From assembly GCA_030043215.1 (NCBI GenBank), contig JASHYG010000380.1:1-7399 (forward strand): a stretch of 7,399 nt of DNA, given 5' to 3'. Each line of letters opens with the position of its first letter. Positions within the stretch are counted from its first letter, which is position 1. The notes beneath the pieces are model-generated. The model searched no databases and was not told the origin of the DNA. It worked only from the letters and a program-made list of their open reading frames with translations. Below are positions 1 to 5,976 of this stretch, piece after piece. Source of the DNA: Gammaproteobacteria bacterium. GTDB lineage: Bacteria; Pseudomonadota; Gammaproteobacteria; Steroidobacterales; Steroidobacteraceae. A program made the position numbers and the translations under genes.

Positions 1-791
1 CAGTCGCCGTGCCAGGTCTGTGCGGCCTTCGCGAGGATCGGCTGCTCGAAGCCCTTCGCGGGATTACCGGGAATCGTGTAGAAGCGCCAGTCGAGCTTGC
101 CCGTCTCGGCGTCGTAGGCCGAGACATAGCCGCGGATGCCGAATTCGCCTCCGGCATTGCCGATGAGAACTCGCCCCATCGCGACGCTCGGCGCACCGGT
201 GATCGTGTACGGCTTGTCGTGATCCACGGTCAGCACGGACCAGACGACCTTGCCCGTCTTGGCGTCGAGCGCGATGAGCCGCCCGTCGTAGGCGCCGACA
301 TAGATCTTGCCGTGCCAGGCCGCGATCCCGCGGTTCACGACATCGCAGCAGCCGCGGCCGGCGAACTCGCCGGGCACCTTCGGATCGTAGGCCCAGAGGA
401 GCCTGCCGGTTCTCGCATCGTAGGCCTTGACCTTGCTCCACGCGGTCGAGAGATACAGCACACCGTCGATCTCGAGAGGCGTGCCTTCCTGACTGCGGTT
501 CGTGTCGAAATCCGCGAACCATGCGAGGCCGAGCCTCGAGACGTTGTGCGTGTCGATTTGCTTGAGCGGACTGAAGCGCTGCTCGTCGTAGGTGCGGCCG
601 ACCGACATCCAGTCGCCGGGCTCTGAGTTGGCCCGGATCAGCCGCTGGGTCGTGACGGAGGCCGGGCTCATCGCGGGAGTCTCGTTGGAGCCGGCCGCTT
701 CGCTCGCGGCCATGCCCGCGGCCCACGCGCCGACGATCCACAACGCGGCCACGGCACACGTGCGGGAATACCGAAGACTCGTACTGGCCAC
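1..791 (-). CDS. PQQ-dependent alcohol dehydrogenase (quinoprotein), N-terminal part; runs off the left edge
   Basis: These are the first 263 codons of a periplasmic quinoprotein dehydrogenase; the rest lies beyond base 1. The family oxidises alcohols with PQQ and Ca2+ and passes electrons to a cytochrome c. The proposed GTG start at 791 follows a G-rich run at 798-803 and gives an export signal: basic residues before a hydrophobic stretch at about 12-29. The mature protein opens with the family hallmark GDWMSVGRTYDEQRFSPL (59-76). Adjacent Cys148-Cys149 form the vicinal disulfide typical of PQQ alcohol dehydrogenases, followed by Arg154. The stretch TITGAP (196-201) and GNAGGEFGIRG (211-221) match PQQ/Ca2+ site segments, with Glu216 the probable Ca2+ ligand. 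Two tryptophan-docking propeller repeats (DAKTGKVVW, DAETGKLDW) are visible. Whether a C-terminal heme c domain exists cannot be seen. An ATG at codon 27 would lose the signal peptide, so GTG is preferred. Confidence 0.9.
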   Translation of the reverse strand, partial: MASTSLRYSRTCAVAALWIVGAWAAGMAASEAAGSNETPAMSPASVTTQRLIRANSEPGDWMSVGRTYDEQRFSPLKQIDTHNVSRLGLAWFADFDTNRSQEGTPLEIDGVLYLSTAWSKVKAYDARTGRLLWAYDPKVPGEFAGRGCCDVVNRGIAAWHGKIYVGAYDGRLIALDAKTGKVVWSVLTVDHDKPYTITGAPSVAMGRVLIGNAGGEFGIRGYVSAYDAETGKLDWRFYTIPGNPAKGFEQPILAKAAQTWHGD

Positions 792-821
792 GCTCAGCCC
801 CCCGTGGACGGCAGCAAGAGC

Positions 822-837
822 GCTCGAACCTTCGAGC
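822..837. repeat. Short perfect palindrome upstream of the quinoprotein gene
   Basis: GCTCGAACCTTCGAGC contains 7-bp arms (822-828 and 831-837). As RNA it would form a 6-bp stem with a 4-base loop. It lies in the 95-bp spacer between the stop of the four-Cys protein gene (887) and the dehydrogenase start (791). No T-run follows on the minus strand, so it is not a standard terminator. It could be an operator half-site pair, an RNA stem or chance. Confidence 0.3.
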
Positions 838-886
838 CTCCGCGCCTTGTGGGGGGAGTGTACTACGGCTCGTTCCGGCACACCGC

Positions 887-1294
887 TCAGGCGGCGCCGT
901 CGAGTGTCGCGGTGACGGTGTACCGGAGGCGCAGCTGGCAGGGCTGCTTCGAGGCGTGATCCCGCGCGCGCAGGCCGAAGCATTCGGACACGCCTTCCGC
1001 CCGGTGGGTGGCGCTCGCGAGGGCGGCATTGACTGCGCTGGTGAGATTGAAGAGGCCGTCGCAATCGGCGTACGGACAGGGAAATTCGAAGAAGGCTCGG
1101 GCCGGCGGATGCAGAACGTGCGATTGCGAGGCGGGCGCGCCCGAGGCCCCCTCGAACGTGAGCTCGAGCCGCAGCTGCTGGAGGGCGGGGAAGACGGTGC
1201 GCAGCGCCTGAGCCGCCGCCCGGTCGCGCCGCAGCCGGTCGATCCGCCGCTCGCGTCCCGCAGCCGCGGCCGCACCCGGTGAGGCAAGCCTCAT
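887..1294 (-). CDS. Conserved-looking hypothetical protein with four cysteines (135 aa)
   Basis: I do not recognise a named family. The ATG at 1294 is preceded by GGAGAG at suitable spacing and overlaps the stop of the upstream small gene as ATGA, implying translational coupling. The N-terminal third (about 1-45) is rich in Ala, Arg and Leu and probably helical. The remainder looks folded: a strand-like LRLELTFEG (41-49), FFEFPCPYADCDGLFNL (68-84), then SECFGLRARD (103-112) and QPCQLRLRYTVTATL (117-131). The only cysteines are 73, 78, 105 and 119, a C-x4-C pair plus two singles, which suggests a structural zinc site or disulfides. There is no signal peptide or membrane segment, so a cytoplasmic location is likely and zinc is the better guess. 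Its downstream neighbour is the quinoprotein dehydrogenase, 95 bp away; a functional link is not shown. Confidence 0.8.
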   Translation of the reverse strand: MRLASPGAAAAAGRERRIDRLRRDRAAAQALRTVFPALQQLRLELTFEGASGAPASQSHVLHPPARAFFEFPCPYADCDGLFNLTSAVNAALASATHRAEGVSECFGLRARDHASKQPCQLRLRYTVTATLDGAA

Positions 1295-1473
1295 GCGCCG
1301 CTCTCCGGAGTCGGATCGCGCGTGGGATCGCCACTGCCCAAGGCCGACTGCGCCGGCTCGCTGTCGGCCGCGGTGCTCGTGCGAGCGGAGCGACGCTGCA
1401 GCTTCTCCTGCTGGCGCGCCTTTCTCGCGAGCTCCCTCTGCCGTCGTGCGTGCTGATAGTTCGGCTTGGCCAC
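1291..1473 (-). CDS. Small basic protein of unknown function (60 aa)
   Basis: The GTG start at 1473 is chosen because GGAGGATCT lies directly upstream, a near-perfect ribosome binding site, and because the sequence from there (V/M)AKPNYQHARRQRELARK resembles small uncharacterised proteobacterial proteins that begin MAKPNY and continue as a Lys/Arg/Gln helix. Residues 8-30 are strongly basic and likely form one long helix or coiled coil. The last 30 residues are Ser/Thr/Pro/Ala-rich and probably disordered. There is no signal peptide, cysteine or membrane segment. The highly basic helix could bind nucleic acid or the ribosome, but nothing here proves it. Its stop overlaps the start of the four-cysteine protein (ATGA), so the two should be made together. 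A longer reading from a TTG at 1527 is open but has no ribosome binding site. Confidence 0.75.
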   Translation of the reverse strand: MAKPNYQHARRQRELARKARQQEKLQRRSARTSTAADSEPAQSALGSGDPTRDPTPESGA

Positions 1474-1480
1474 AGATCCT
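1474..1480 (-). promoter_or_regulatory. Strong ribosome binding site that fixes the GTG start at 1473
   Basis: On the minus strand GGAGGATCT immediately precedes GTG; the Shine-Dalgarno core sits within about 1476-1482. It is the best such site on this strand in the window and decides the start of the 60-aa gene against the longer TTG-initiated reading. Confidence 0.65.
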
Positions 1481-1499
1481 CCGCGTGCGGCCCGCCCGC

Positions 1500-1527
1500 A
1501 TCTCACTCTACTGTACCACTCCGTCAA
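1500..1527 (-). promoter_or_regulatory. Candidate sigma70-type promoter for the small-protein pair
   Basis: On the minus strand TTGACG (1522-1527) is a good -35 match. It is followed after 16 bp by TGAGAT (1500-1505), a poor -10. This would place the transcript start about 20 bases before the GTG at 1473. It lies in the 207-bp divergent spacer 1474-1680. I saw no comparably good promoter for the rightward Rieske gene; a TATAGG at 1600-1605 has no matching -35. Confidence 0.3.
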
Positions 1528-1680
1528 CCCGCGCAGTGGAAAGTGAGCCCCGGAGAGAGGCTCCGGCAGCCGACTCGCAGACCTGAGCTTGAACTCGACT
1601 ATAGGGTTGCAGGAGCGCGATCAGCGAGCGAGGACGTGAGGGACGCGGTACCCTTGCCCCGGGGGCCTTGGGAGAGTCCG

Positions 1681-2781
1681 ATGTCGGAAGAAGCCGTGAT
1701 GACCACTCCTTTGCGTGCAGTCAATTCACCGAACGGACTCGATCTGCGCCGCATCGGCGCCCACCCGGACTACTGGTATCCCCTCGCCTGGTCGGACGAG
1801 CTCAAGCAGGGCCGAACGCTGGGCCGCCGCTTCGCCGGGCAGCCCATCGTGCTCTACAGGGGCAAAGCGGGGCAGGTGTTCGCCCTGGAGGATCGTTGTG
1901 CGCACCGCCAGGTGCCCCTGCACCTCGGCGTCGTGTGCGGCGACGAGCTCAAATGCCACTACCACGGCTGGACCTACGATGGGACCGGCCGGTGCGTGGA
2001 TGTGCCCTATCTCGGCAAGGAAAGCCTGCCGAACGGGGTGCGGAGCTACCCCGCGCGCGAGATCGATGGACTCATCTTCGTCTTTCCGGGCGACCCTGCC
2101 CTCGCGGAGGGCCGGCTGCCCGGACCGCTCGGGGCGTCCCAGCGCAAGGACTACAAGACCCGGCGCCTCAACCGCGAAGTGGCCTGCCACTACACGTTCA
2201 TGCACGAGAATCTCTTCGACATGAATCATCAGTTCATGCATCGCAAGCAGATGGGCTCGATCAGGGCGCGGTGCATCGGACGGCAGCACGGCGATCACTG
2301 GGCCCAGGTGGAGTACAGCTTCACCCGCACCGAAGGGAAGCAGTCGGTCGGCGAGCGGGTCATCGTGGACCTGGTGCGCAAGCGCAAGGCGCCGGCGAAG
2401 GAGTTCTCCGACCACATGCGGATACGCACCGACTACCCCTCCCAGAGCCTCAAGGTCTGGATCGGACGCGACATCAACGAGAGCCAGGACCCGGTGCTCG
2501 ACGTCTGGCTGTGCTATACGCCGCTCGATGGCGAGCAGCGGAGCAACCGGACTTTCGGGTATCTGTCGGTGAAGAAGCCGCCGATCCCCGGCCTGATCCA
2601 CGCGGTGTGGCCCTTCGTCACCTGGTTCACCGAGAACATCTTCCGCGAGGACAAGGACATCGTGGAGCACGAGCAGCGGGCCCACGACTCGCAGGGCGCG
2701 GACTGGAACAACGAGATATTCCCGGCCATTCGCGACCTCCGCGAAGTGCTGGCGCGCTCCGGGAGGCTGATGCCGAGATGA
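1681..2781 (+). CDS. Rieske non-heme iron oxygenase, alpha subunit (366 aa)
   Basis: This is the catalytic subunit of a Rieske oxygenase, a cytoplasmic enzyme that uses O2 and electrons from a separate reductase to hydroxylate or demethylate an organic substrate. The N-terminal Rieske domain (about 25-130) binds [2Fe-2S] through Cys73/His75 and Cys92/His95 (CAHRQVPL and CHYHGWTYDG). The catalytic domain has HENLFDMNHQFMH (175-187), giving Asp180, His183 and His187, and FREDKDIVEHEQ (321-332), where Asp324 is the likely third iron ligand. The two histidines are separated by three residues rather than the usual four. Length fits single-subunit vanillate- or dicamba-type monooxygenases. The ATG at 1681 has GGGAGAG upstream; an ATG at 1699 is a possible alternative. 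The frame is open back to 1279, but that stretch lies over leftward genes. No reductase or ferredoxin is in the window, and the substrate is unknown. The LOG gene follows after 14 bp. Confidence 0.92.
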   Translation: MSEEAVMTTPLRAVNSPNGLDLRRIGAHPDYWYPLAWSDELKQGRTLGRRFAGQPIVLYRGKAGQVFALEDRCAHRQVPLHLGVVCGDELKCHYHGWTYDGTGRCVDVPYLGKESLPNGVRSYPAREIDGLIFVFPGDPALAEGRLPGPLGASQRKDYKTRRLNREVACHYTFMHENLFDMNHQFMHRKQMGSIRARCIGRQHGDHWAQVEYSFTRTEGKQSVGERVIVDLVRKRKAPAKEFSDHMRIRTDYPSQSLKVWIGRDINESQDPVLDVWLCYTPLDGEQRSNRTFGYLSVKKPPIPGLIHAVWPFVTWFTENIFREDKDIVEHEQRAHDSQGADWNNEIFPAIRDLREVLARSGRLMPR

Positions 2782-2795
2782 GGATGTAGTCCACC

Positions 2796-3413
2796 ATGAG
2801 CGCGGCCGACCCCAGCATCGGTCCAGGACGGATCGGGCGGACCGTCTGCGTGTACTGCGCATCGAGCCGGACGGCCCATCCGGAGTACCGCGAAGCGGCG
2901 CACAGGCTCGGCGCGACGCTCGCCGAGCAAGGCTTCGGGGTCGTCTATGGCGGCGGCGCCGCCGGCTCGATGGGCGCTCTCGCCAACGGCGCGCTCAGCA
3001 AGGGCGGCCGGGTCGTGGGAGTCCTGCCTCGGTTCATGGCGGAGCTCGAATGGGGCCACAAGGGGCTCACGGAGCTCGAGCTCGTCGAGGACATGCGGAC
3101 TCGCAAGCACCTCATGCTCGCGCGGAGCCAGGCGGCGGTCGCCCTGCCCGGCGGCTCGGGCACGCTCGAGGAGCTTCTCGAGACGATCAGCCTCAAGCGG
3201 CTCGGGCTCTACCTCAACCCGATCGTGCTGGTGAACACGCGCGCCTTCTTCGACCCGCTGATCGATCTGCTGTCCCGCGCCATCGAGGAGCGCTTCATGG
3301 ACGAGCGGCACTCGAGCATGTGGCAGGTGGTCTCCGAGCCCGAGCAGGTGCCGGAAGCGCTCGATGCAGCGCCGATCTGGACCGCTGCGGCGCGCAGCTT
3401 CGCAGCGGTCTAG
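2796..3413 (+). CDS. LOG-family nucleoside 5'-monophosphate phosphoribohydrolase (TIGR00730 type, 205 aa)
   Basis: LOG proteins cleave the N-glycosidic bond of nucleoside 5'-monophosphates, releasing the base and ribose 5-phosphate. Plant and some bacterial members activate cytokinins; many bacterial members have an uncertain natural substrate. The Rossmann fold is recognisable from VCVYCASS (17-24), GFGVVYGGGAAGSMGALA (46-63) and VVGVLPRFM (73-81). The catalytic signature PGGSGTLEE (118-126) ends in Glu126. The preceding conserved segment reads EDMRTRKHLML (98-108), with Arg103-Lys104; Arg101 stands where many members have His. Length is normal. A GAGGA lies 11 bases before the ATG, slightly far. 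The 14-bp gap after the Rieske gene implies a shared transcript. Older annotations of this family as lysine decarboxylase are wrong. Confidence 0.9.
   Translation: MSAADPSIGPGRIGRTVCVYCASSRTAHPEYREAAHRLGATLAEQGFGVVYGGGAAGSMGALANGALSKGGRVVGVLPRFMAELEWGHKGLTELELVEDMRTRKHLMLARSQAAVALPGGSGTLEELLETISLKRLGLYLNPIVLVNTRAFFDPLIDLLSRAIEERFMDERHSSMWQVVSEPEQVPEALDAAPIWTAAARSFAAV
3381..3409. terminator. Hairpin at the 3' end of the LOG gene, possible transcript end
   Basis: ACCGCTGCG (3381-3389) and CGCAGCGGT (3401-3409) form a perfect 9-bp stem with an 11-base loop, ending one base before the LOG stop codon TAG (3411-3413). It lies where the LOG gene converges with the leftward lipoprotein gene. No U-run follows on either strand (the plus strand continues into C's), so a classical intrinsic terminator is doubtful. 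It may protect the 3' end of the transcript or stop transcription by another route. Confidence 0.35.
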
Positions 3414-3419
3414 TCCCCC

Positions 3420-3441
3420 CCGCGGTCCAGGCCCGCCGCGG
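3420..3441. repeat. Second inverted repeat in the convergent spacer
   Basis: CCGCGG at 3420-3425 recurs at 3436-3441 with ten bases between. The motif is self-complementary, so the two copies can pair as a 6-bp stem. GCGGTCTAG also occurs twice (3405-3413 and 3438-3446), the first copy overlapping the LOG stop. With the preceding hairpin this makes the 43-bp spacer 3414-3456 rich in structure between two convergent genes, but neither strand has a T-tract. Confidence 0.25.
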
Positions 3442-3456
3442 TCTAGCCCTGCCGAA

Positions 3457-4122
3457 TCAGCTCTTGACGACCTCGCAGTGCTGGCGCGCCTTCTTGAGTT
3501 TCGCGCAAGCCGCGTTCGCCTCATCCTCGCTCATCGGCGCCGATTGCAGGTGCCTCACCTTCGATGAGCCCGCGGGCGGAGCGACGACCACATCGTGCAG
3601 CAGCTTGCCGAATCGGGCCTTCAGCCGTGCGCTCGCGCGCTCTGCCTGCCGATCGCTGCGGTACGTGCCCGCGAGCTGCACGCGATACTGACTGTTGAGC
3701 TTCTGCAGCTCGGCTTTCGCTTGGTCCGATTCCGGGCCCGCCGGATACTTCTCGAGGAACGCTTGCAATGCGGCCGCGGACCCGTCCGCGGACGCCGTCT
3801 GCCAGGCGGCCGCACGCTCGAAGCCCGTGATCTTGTCCTGAGCCTCCGACACGTGCGAGCCCGCGGGCTGTGCTTTCACGTACTGCTGGAAGCCCGACTC
3901 GGTGTTGGCGCCCATCGCATTCATCCACGCCTGATCATCCTGCAGCATGTGGATCTTCGAGCGCGCCTCATCGGCGTTCGGCCCGTTCGGATGCTCCTTT
4001 AGAAAGTCCTGGTACGCGGCGACCGTGTTGGCCGAAGTCGCCTTTTGCCAGTCGGCCTCGGTCGAGCTGCAGGCGATGAGAAAGAAAGCCAGCAACAGAC
4101 TGATGGTGCCCAGTGTTTTCAT
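3457..4122 (-). CDS. Lipoprotein with three 41-residue repeats and a C-terminal SPOR domain (221 aa)
   Basis: This is a predicted envelope lipoprotein that binds peptidoglycan. The ATG at 4122 has GAGGG upstream and gives a clean lipoprotein signal: hydrophobic core 7-17 and lipobox LIAC with Cys18. Residues 22-142 hold three tandem repeats in exact 41-residue register: Trp25/66/107, Pro45/86/127, Gly47/88/129 and Ala53/94/135. The repeat pattern is roughly W..A......A...FL..HP.G....EA. Each unit is probably a helical hairpin of TPR-like character. The C-terminus (146-219) fits a SPOR domain: YRVQLAGTYRS at its start and an EANAACAKLKKARQHCEVV end with two cysteines (206, 216). SPOR domains bind glycan strands lacking stem peptides, often at the division septum. 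The protein could link denuded peptidoglycan to a repeat-bound partner. The next gene upstream on this strand ends 190 bp away, so it is probably transcribed alone. Confidence 0.88.
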   Translation of the reverse strand: MKTLGTISLLLAFFLIACSSTEADWQKATSANTVAAYQDFLKEHPNGPNADEARSKIHMLQDDQAWMNAMGANTESGFQQYVKAQPAGSHVSEAQDKITGFERAAAWQTASADGSAAALQAFLEKYPAGPESDQAKAELQKLNSQYRVQLAGTYRSDRQAERASARLKARFGKLLHDVVVAPPAGSSKVRHLQSAPMSEDEANAACAKLKKARQHCEVVKS

Positions 4123-4312
4123 AGGATTGCCCTCGCAAGCAGCCCTCCCTGGCACATGGTGCTCTCGCCGGTCAAAGTTGGCCGCGTACGCTACTGCATG
4201 TTGCGCAATGTACGCAAGAATGACAATGTTGCCACGCTGTCCAAAGCGCTGCACGTGCGCGCCCCGAAGCGCCGCGCGCGCGGACCCGGCGACGTGGTCG
4301 CTGCCCCGGCGC

Positions 4313-5023
4313 TTACTTGGTGCTCGCGAGCTCGCGGCGCAGTGCGCGATGTGCGATGTGTGCGATGAGGAGCGTGATCGCAACGGTCCCTGCGAGCCCT
4401 GCCCAGAGCAAGACATGCTCCGGGCCTCCGACGTGGACCTTGCCGGCGAGCACCTGCGAGAGCCCCGCCGCGGCGGAGCCGGCGTACACGTACAGCACCG
4501 TCCCCGGCAACATTCCGATCAACGATCCGATGATGTAGTCGCTCGCGCGGACGGCGGTGATGCTGTAGCCGTAATTCAGCAGATTGTAGGGAAACGCCGG
4601 CGACAGCCTCGTCAGCAGCACGACCCAGAAGCCGCGAGCACCGAGCGCGCGGTCGAGCGCGCGGAATCTCGGCCAGCCCTCGATGCGGCGGCACACCCAC
4701 TCTCGTGCCAGCGTCCGGCCGACGAAGAAGGCGGCGGTGGCTCCCGTGATGCTCGCGAGGGACACGAGGACCATTCCGTGCGCGAGGCCGAAGATGGCGC
4801 CGCCGGCGAGTGTCAGCACGAACTCGGGCAGCAGGCATACGATCGCAGCGACGTACAGCAGGAAGAAGGGAATCGCCGCGGAGTCCCGATGCGTCGTGGT
4901 CCAGCGAAGCGCGGCGCGCAGCCAGTGCTCCACCGGCAGCAAGAAGGCGCCGGCGACGAGCAGCACGAGCAAGGCGGCGCCGATGAATGCGCGAGCTTTC
5001 ACGGGAACCAACCGCCCGCGCAC
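4313..5023 (-). CDS. TVP38/TMEM64 (SNARE-associated/DedA superfamily) inner-membrane protein (236 aa)
   Basis: This is a polytopic membrane protein of the TVP38/TMEM64 branch of the DedA superfamily; members of the wider superfamily are implicated in lipid transport or scrambling and envelope homeostasis, but the role of this one is unknown. Hydrophobic segments lie at about 11-29, 51-66, 68-102, 131-148, 160-185 and 203-222. Family signatures are GGAIFGLAHGMVLVSLASITGATAAF (74-99), with its glycine-rich re-entrant character, and RLSPAFPYNLLNYGYSIT (139-156) followed by the GMLPGTVLYVYAGS region (170-183). Length is typical. The start is a GTG at 5023 with only a weak AGGG upstream. A second in-frame GTG at 5002 would remove seven residues and is equally tenable. 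It is divergent from the copper cluster across 47 bp, which may mean shared control rather than shared function. Confidence 0.88.
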   Translation of the reverse strand: MRGRLVPVKARAFIGAALLVLLVAGAFLLPVEHWLRAALRWTTTHRDSAAIPFFLLYVAAIVCLLPEFVLTLAGGAIFGLAHGMVLVSLASITGATAAFFVGRTLAREWVCRRIEGWPRFRALDRALGARGFWVVLLTRLSPAFPYNLLNYGYSITAVRASDYIIGSLIGMLPGTVLYVYAGSAAAGLSQVLAGKVHVGGPEHVLLWAGLAGTVAITLLIAHIAHRALRRELASTK

Positions 5024-5061
5024 GCGGCCCTAGGTGACAGTGACTCTGGCTGAGGCCGCGT
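5022..5061. promoter_or_regulatory. Dyad between the divergent TVP38 and ctaG genes; candidate operator
   Basis: ACGCGGCC (5022-5029) and GGCCGCGT (5054-5061) are perfect 8-bp inverted arms with a 24-bp centre. They fill almost all the space between the two divergent starts (5023 and 5071). The centre contains the direct repeat GTGAC-A-GTGAC (5034-5044). The left arm overlaps the GTG start of the TVP38 gene. The spacer is too short for two ordinary non-overlapping promoters, so a bound regulator here could affect both genes. GC-rich dyads also arise by chance in such DNA. Confidence 0.35.
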
Positions 5062-5070
5062 AGTCCGCCG

Positions 5071-5976
5071 ATGCGTTCCGTCCTTCTCTACGTCCTGCCG
5101 TGGGATTTCTCTCCCACGGTCCTGCTGACGTGTCTCGTGTCGGCAGTGGTCTACGCGCGCGGCCTCAGGGCGTTCCACGCGAGCGGGAGGCAGACGGGCT
5201 TCTGGAGGCCGCTCTCGTTCTTCTTGGGGCTCGCGCTCGACTACGGCGTGCTGCAGACCTACTACGACTACCTCGCGCAGCATATGTTCTGGATACACCG
5301 GCTGCAGCATCTCGTACTGCACCACGTTGCCGCGTTGCTGCTGGTCCTCGCGTCGCCGGGTCACGTGATGAAAGCCGGAGTGCCGGCAGCGTGGCGTGAG
5401 CGCGCAAGGGGGCTGCTCGGCGAGGGACGGCCCCTGGCCGGCCTGCTCCGGTGCGCACGGTGGCTTTTCCATTGCGTCCAAAATCCGATCGTTGCGCCGC
5501 TGCTGTTCGTCGGTCTCATCTTTTTCTGGTTGACTCCGTCGGTCCACTTCGGTGCGATGCTCGATGTTGACCGCTATCGCGCCATGAACTGGGGCATGGC
5601 GGTCGATGGTATCCTGTTCTGGTGGCTGATGCTGGCGCCCCGAAGCGATCAGGGCTCCGCCGCGATCGGCTATCCGCTGCGTATCCTGGTCGTTTGCCTG
5701 GTCGCGCTGCCGCAGATTTTCCTCGGAGCCTACATCGCCCTCCACGGCACCACTCTCTTCGACGTCTACGCCATCTGCGGCCGCGCATGGGCCATCAGCC
5801 CCCTCACCGATCAGCAGGTCGGGGGATTGCTCACCTGGATCCCGGCCGCGATGATGTCGGGCATCGCCATGCTCGTGATTCTCCGCCGCCTGCTGAGCGA
5901 GGAGGCCGGGCCCGCTTCGAGGCGGGCGCCCGCGCCGAGTCGGCTCACGCCGCAGGCCGCCAATCGAGGGTTGTGA
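5071..5976 (+). CDS. ctaG: Cytochrome c oxidase assembly protein of the caa3-type CtaG family (301 aa)
   Basis: This is a polytopic membrane protein of the caa3_CtaG family. Its founding member in Bacillus subtilis is needed to form active caa3 oxidase and is thought to act in copper-centre assembly. It is unrelated to Cox11, which is also called CtaG in proteobacteria. Signatures are the N-terminal PWDFSPTVLL (10-19), the histidine-rich HMFWIHRLQHLVLHHVA (71-87) carrying His71, 76, 80, 84 and 85, which are candidate copper ligands, and the late SPLTDQQVGGLLTWIPA (243-259). Hydrophobic stretches suggest about seven membrane segments, and the tail from 276 is polar and Arg/Pro-rich. The ATG at 5071 has no clear Shine-Dalgarno, but the conserved N-terminus directly follows it. 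The stop overlaps the SCO start as TGATG. It heads a run of four copper-related genes. Confidence 0.9.
   Translation: MRSVLLYVLPWDFSPTVLLTCLVSAVVYARGLRAFHASGRQTGFWRPLSFFLGLALDYGVLQTYYDYLAQHMFWIHRLQHLVLHHVAALLLVLASPGHVMKAGVPAAWRERARGLLGEGRPLAGLLRCARWLFHCVQNPIVAPLLFVGLIFFWLTPSVHFGAMLDVDRYRAMNWGMAVDGILFWWLMLAPRSDQGSAAIGYPLRILVVCLVALPQIFLGAYIALHGTTLFDVYAICGRAWAISPLTDQQVGGLLTWIPAAMMSGIAMLVILRRLLSEEAGPASRRAPAPSRLTPQAANRGL

Noticed and set aside
64..1287. Long leftward open frame of 407 codons across the quinoprotein and four-Cys genes
   Set aside because: The encoded protein is an Arg/Pro/Ser-rich product with no recognisable motif. The overlapping frames encode a clear PQQ dehydrogenase and a plausible protein with its own ribosome binding site. 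It is a GC-driven shadow.
1474..1527. 18-codon upstream extension of the 60-aa basic protein starting at TTG
   Set aside because: It has no ribosome binding site, and it would bury the GGAGGATCT site that sits directly before the GTG at 1473.
1279..1680. N-terminal extension of the Rieske oxygenase frame by 134 codons
   Set aside because: The frame is open but lies over the two leftward small genes and the spacer. It has no family similarity, and it lacks a ribosome binding site like the one before the ATG at 1681. The Rieske domain begins at normal distance from 1681.
1726..2862. Leftward 378-codon frame antisense to the Rieske gene
   Set aside because: It mirrors the Rieske coding sequence through GC-rich third positions, and no protein family is recognisable in it. 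The sense strand carries complete Rieske ligands.
4201..4208. TTGCGCAA palindrome upstream of the SPOR lipoprotein gene
   Set aside because: An isolated 8-bp palindrome in a 190-bp spacer with no second copy or matching promoter. The spacer 4123-4312 must contain the lipoprotein promoter, but I see no -35/-10 pair I would defend.
4287..4303. Possible terminator stem after the TVP38 gene
   Set aside because: Only a 5-bp perfect GCGAC/GTCGC stem with a 3-base loop, with a mispair in its extension on the transcribed strand and no U-run. It is weaker than chance structure expected in such GC-rich DNA.
3947..5053. Rightward 368-codon frame opposite the lipoprotein and TVP38 genes
   Set aside because: The product is low-complexity and rich in Arg, Gly, Asp and Gln with no hydrophobic core. 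The leftward genes have complete, recognisable features.
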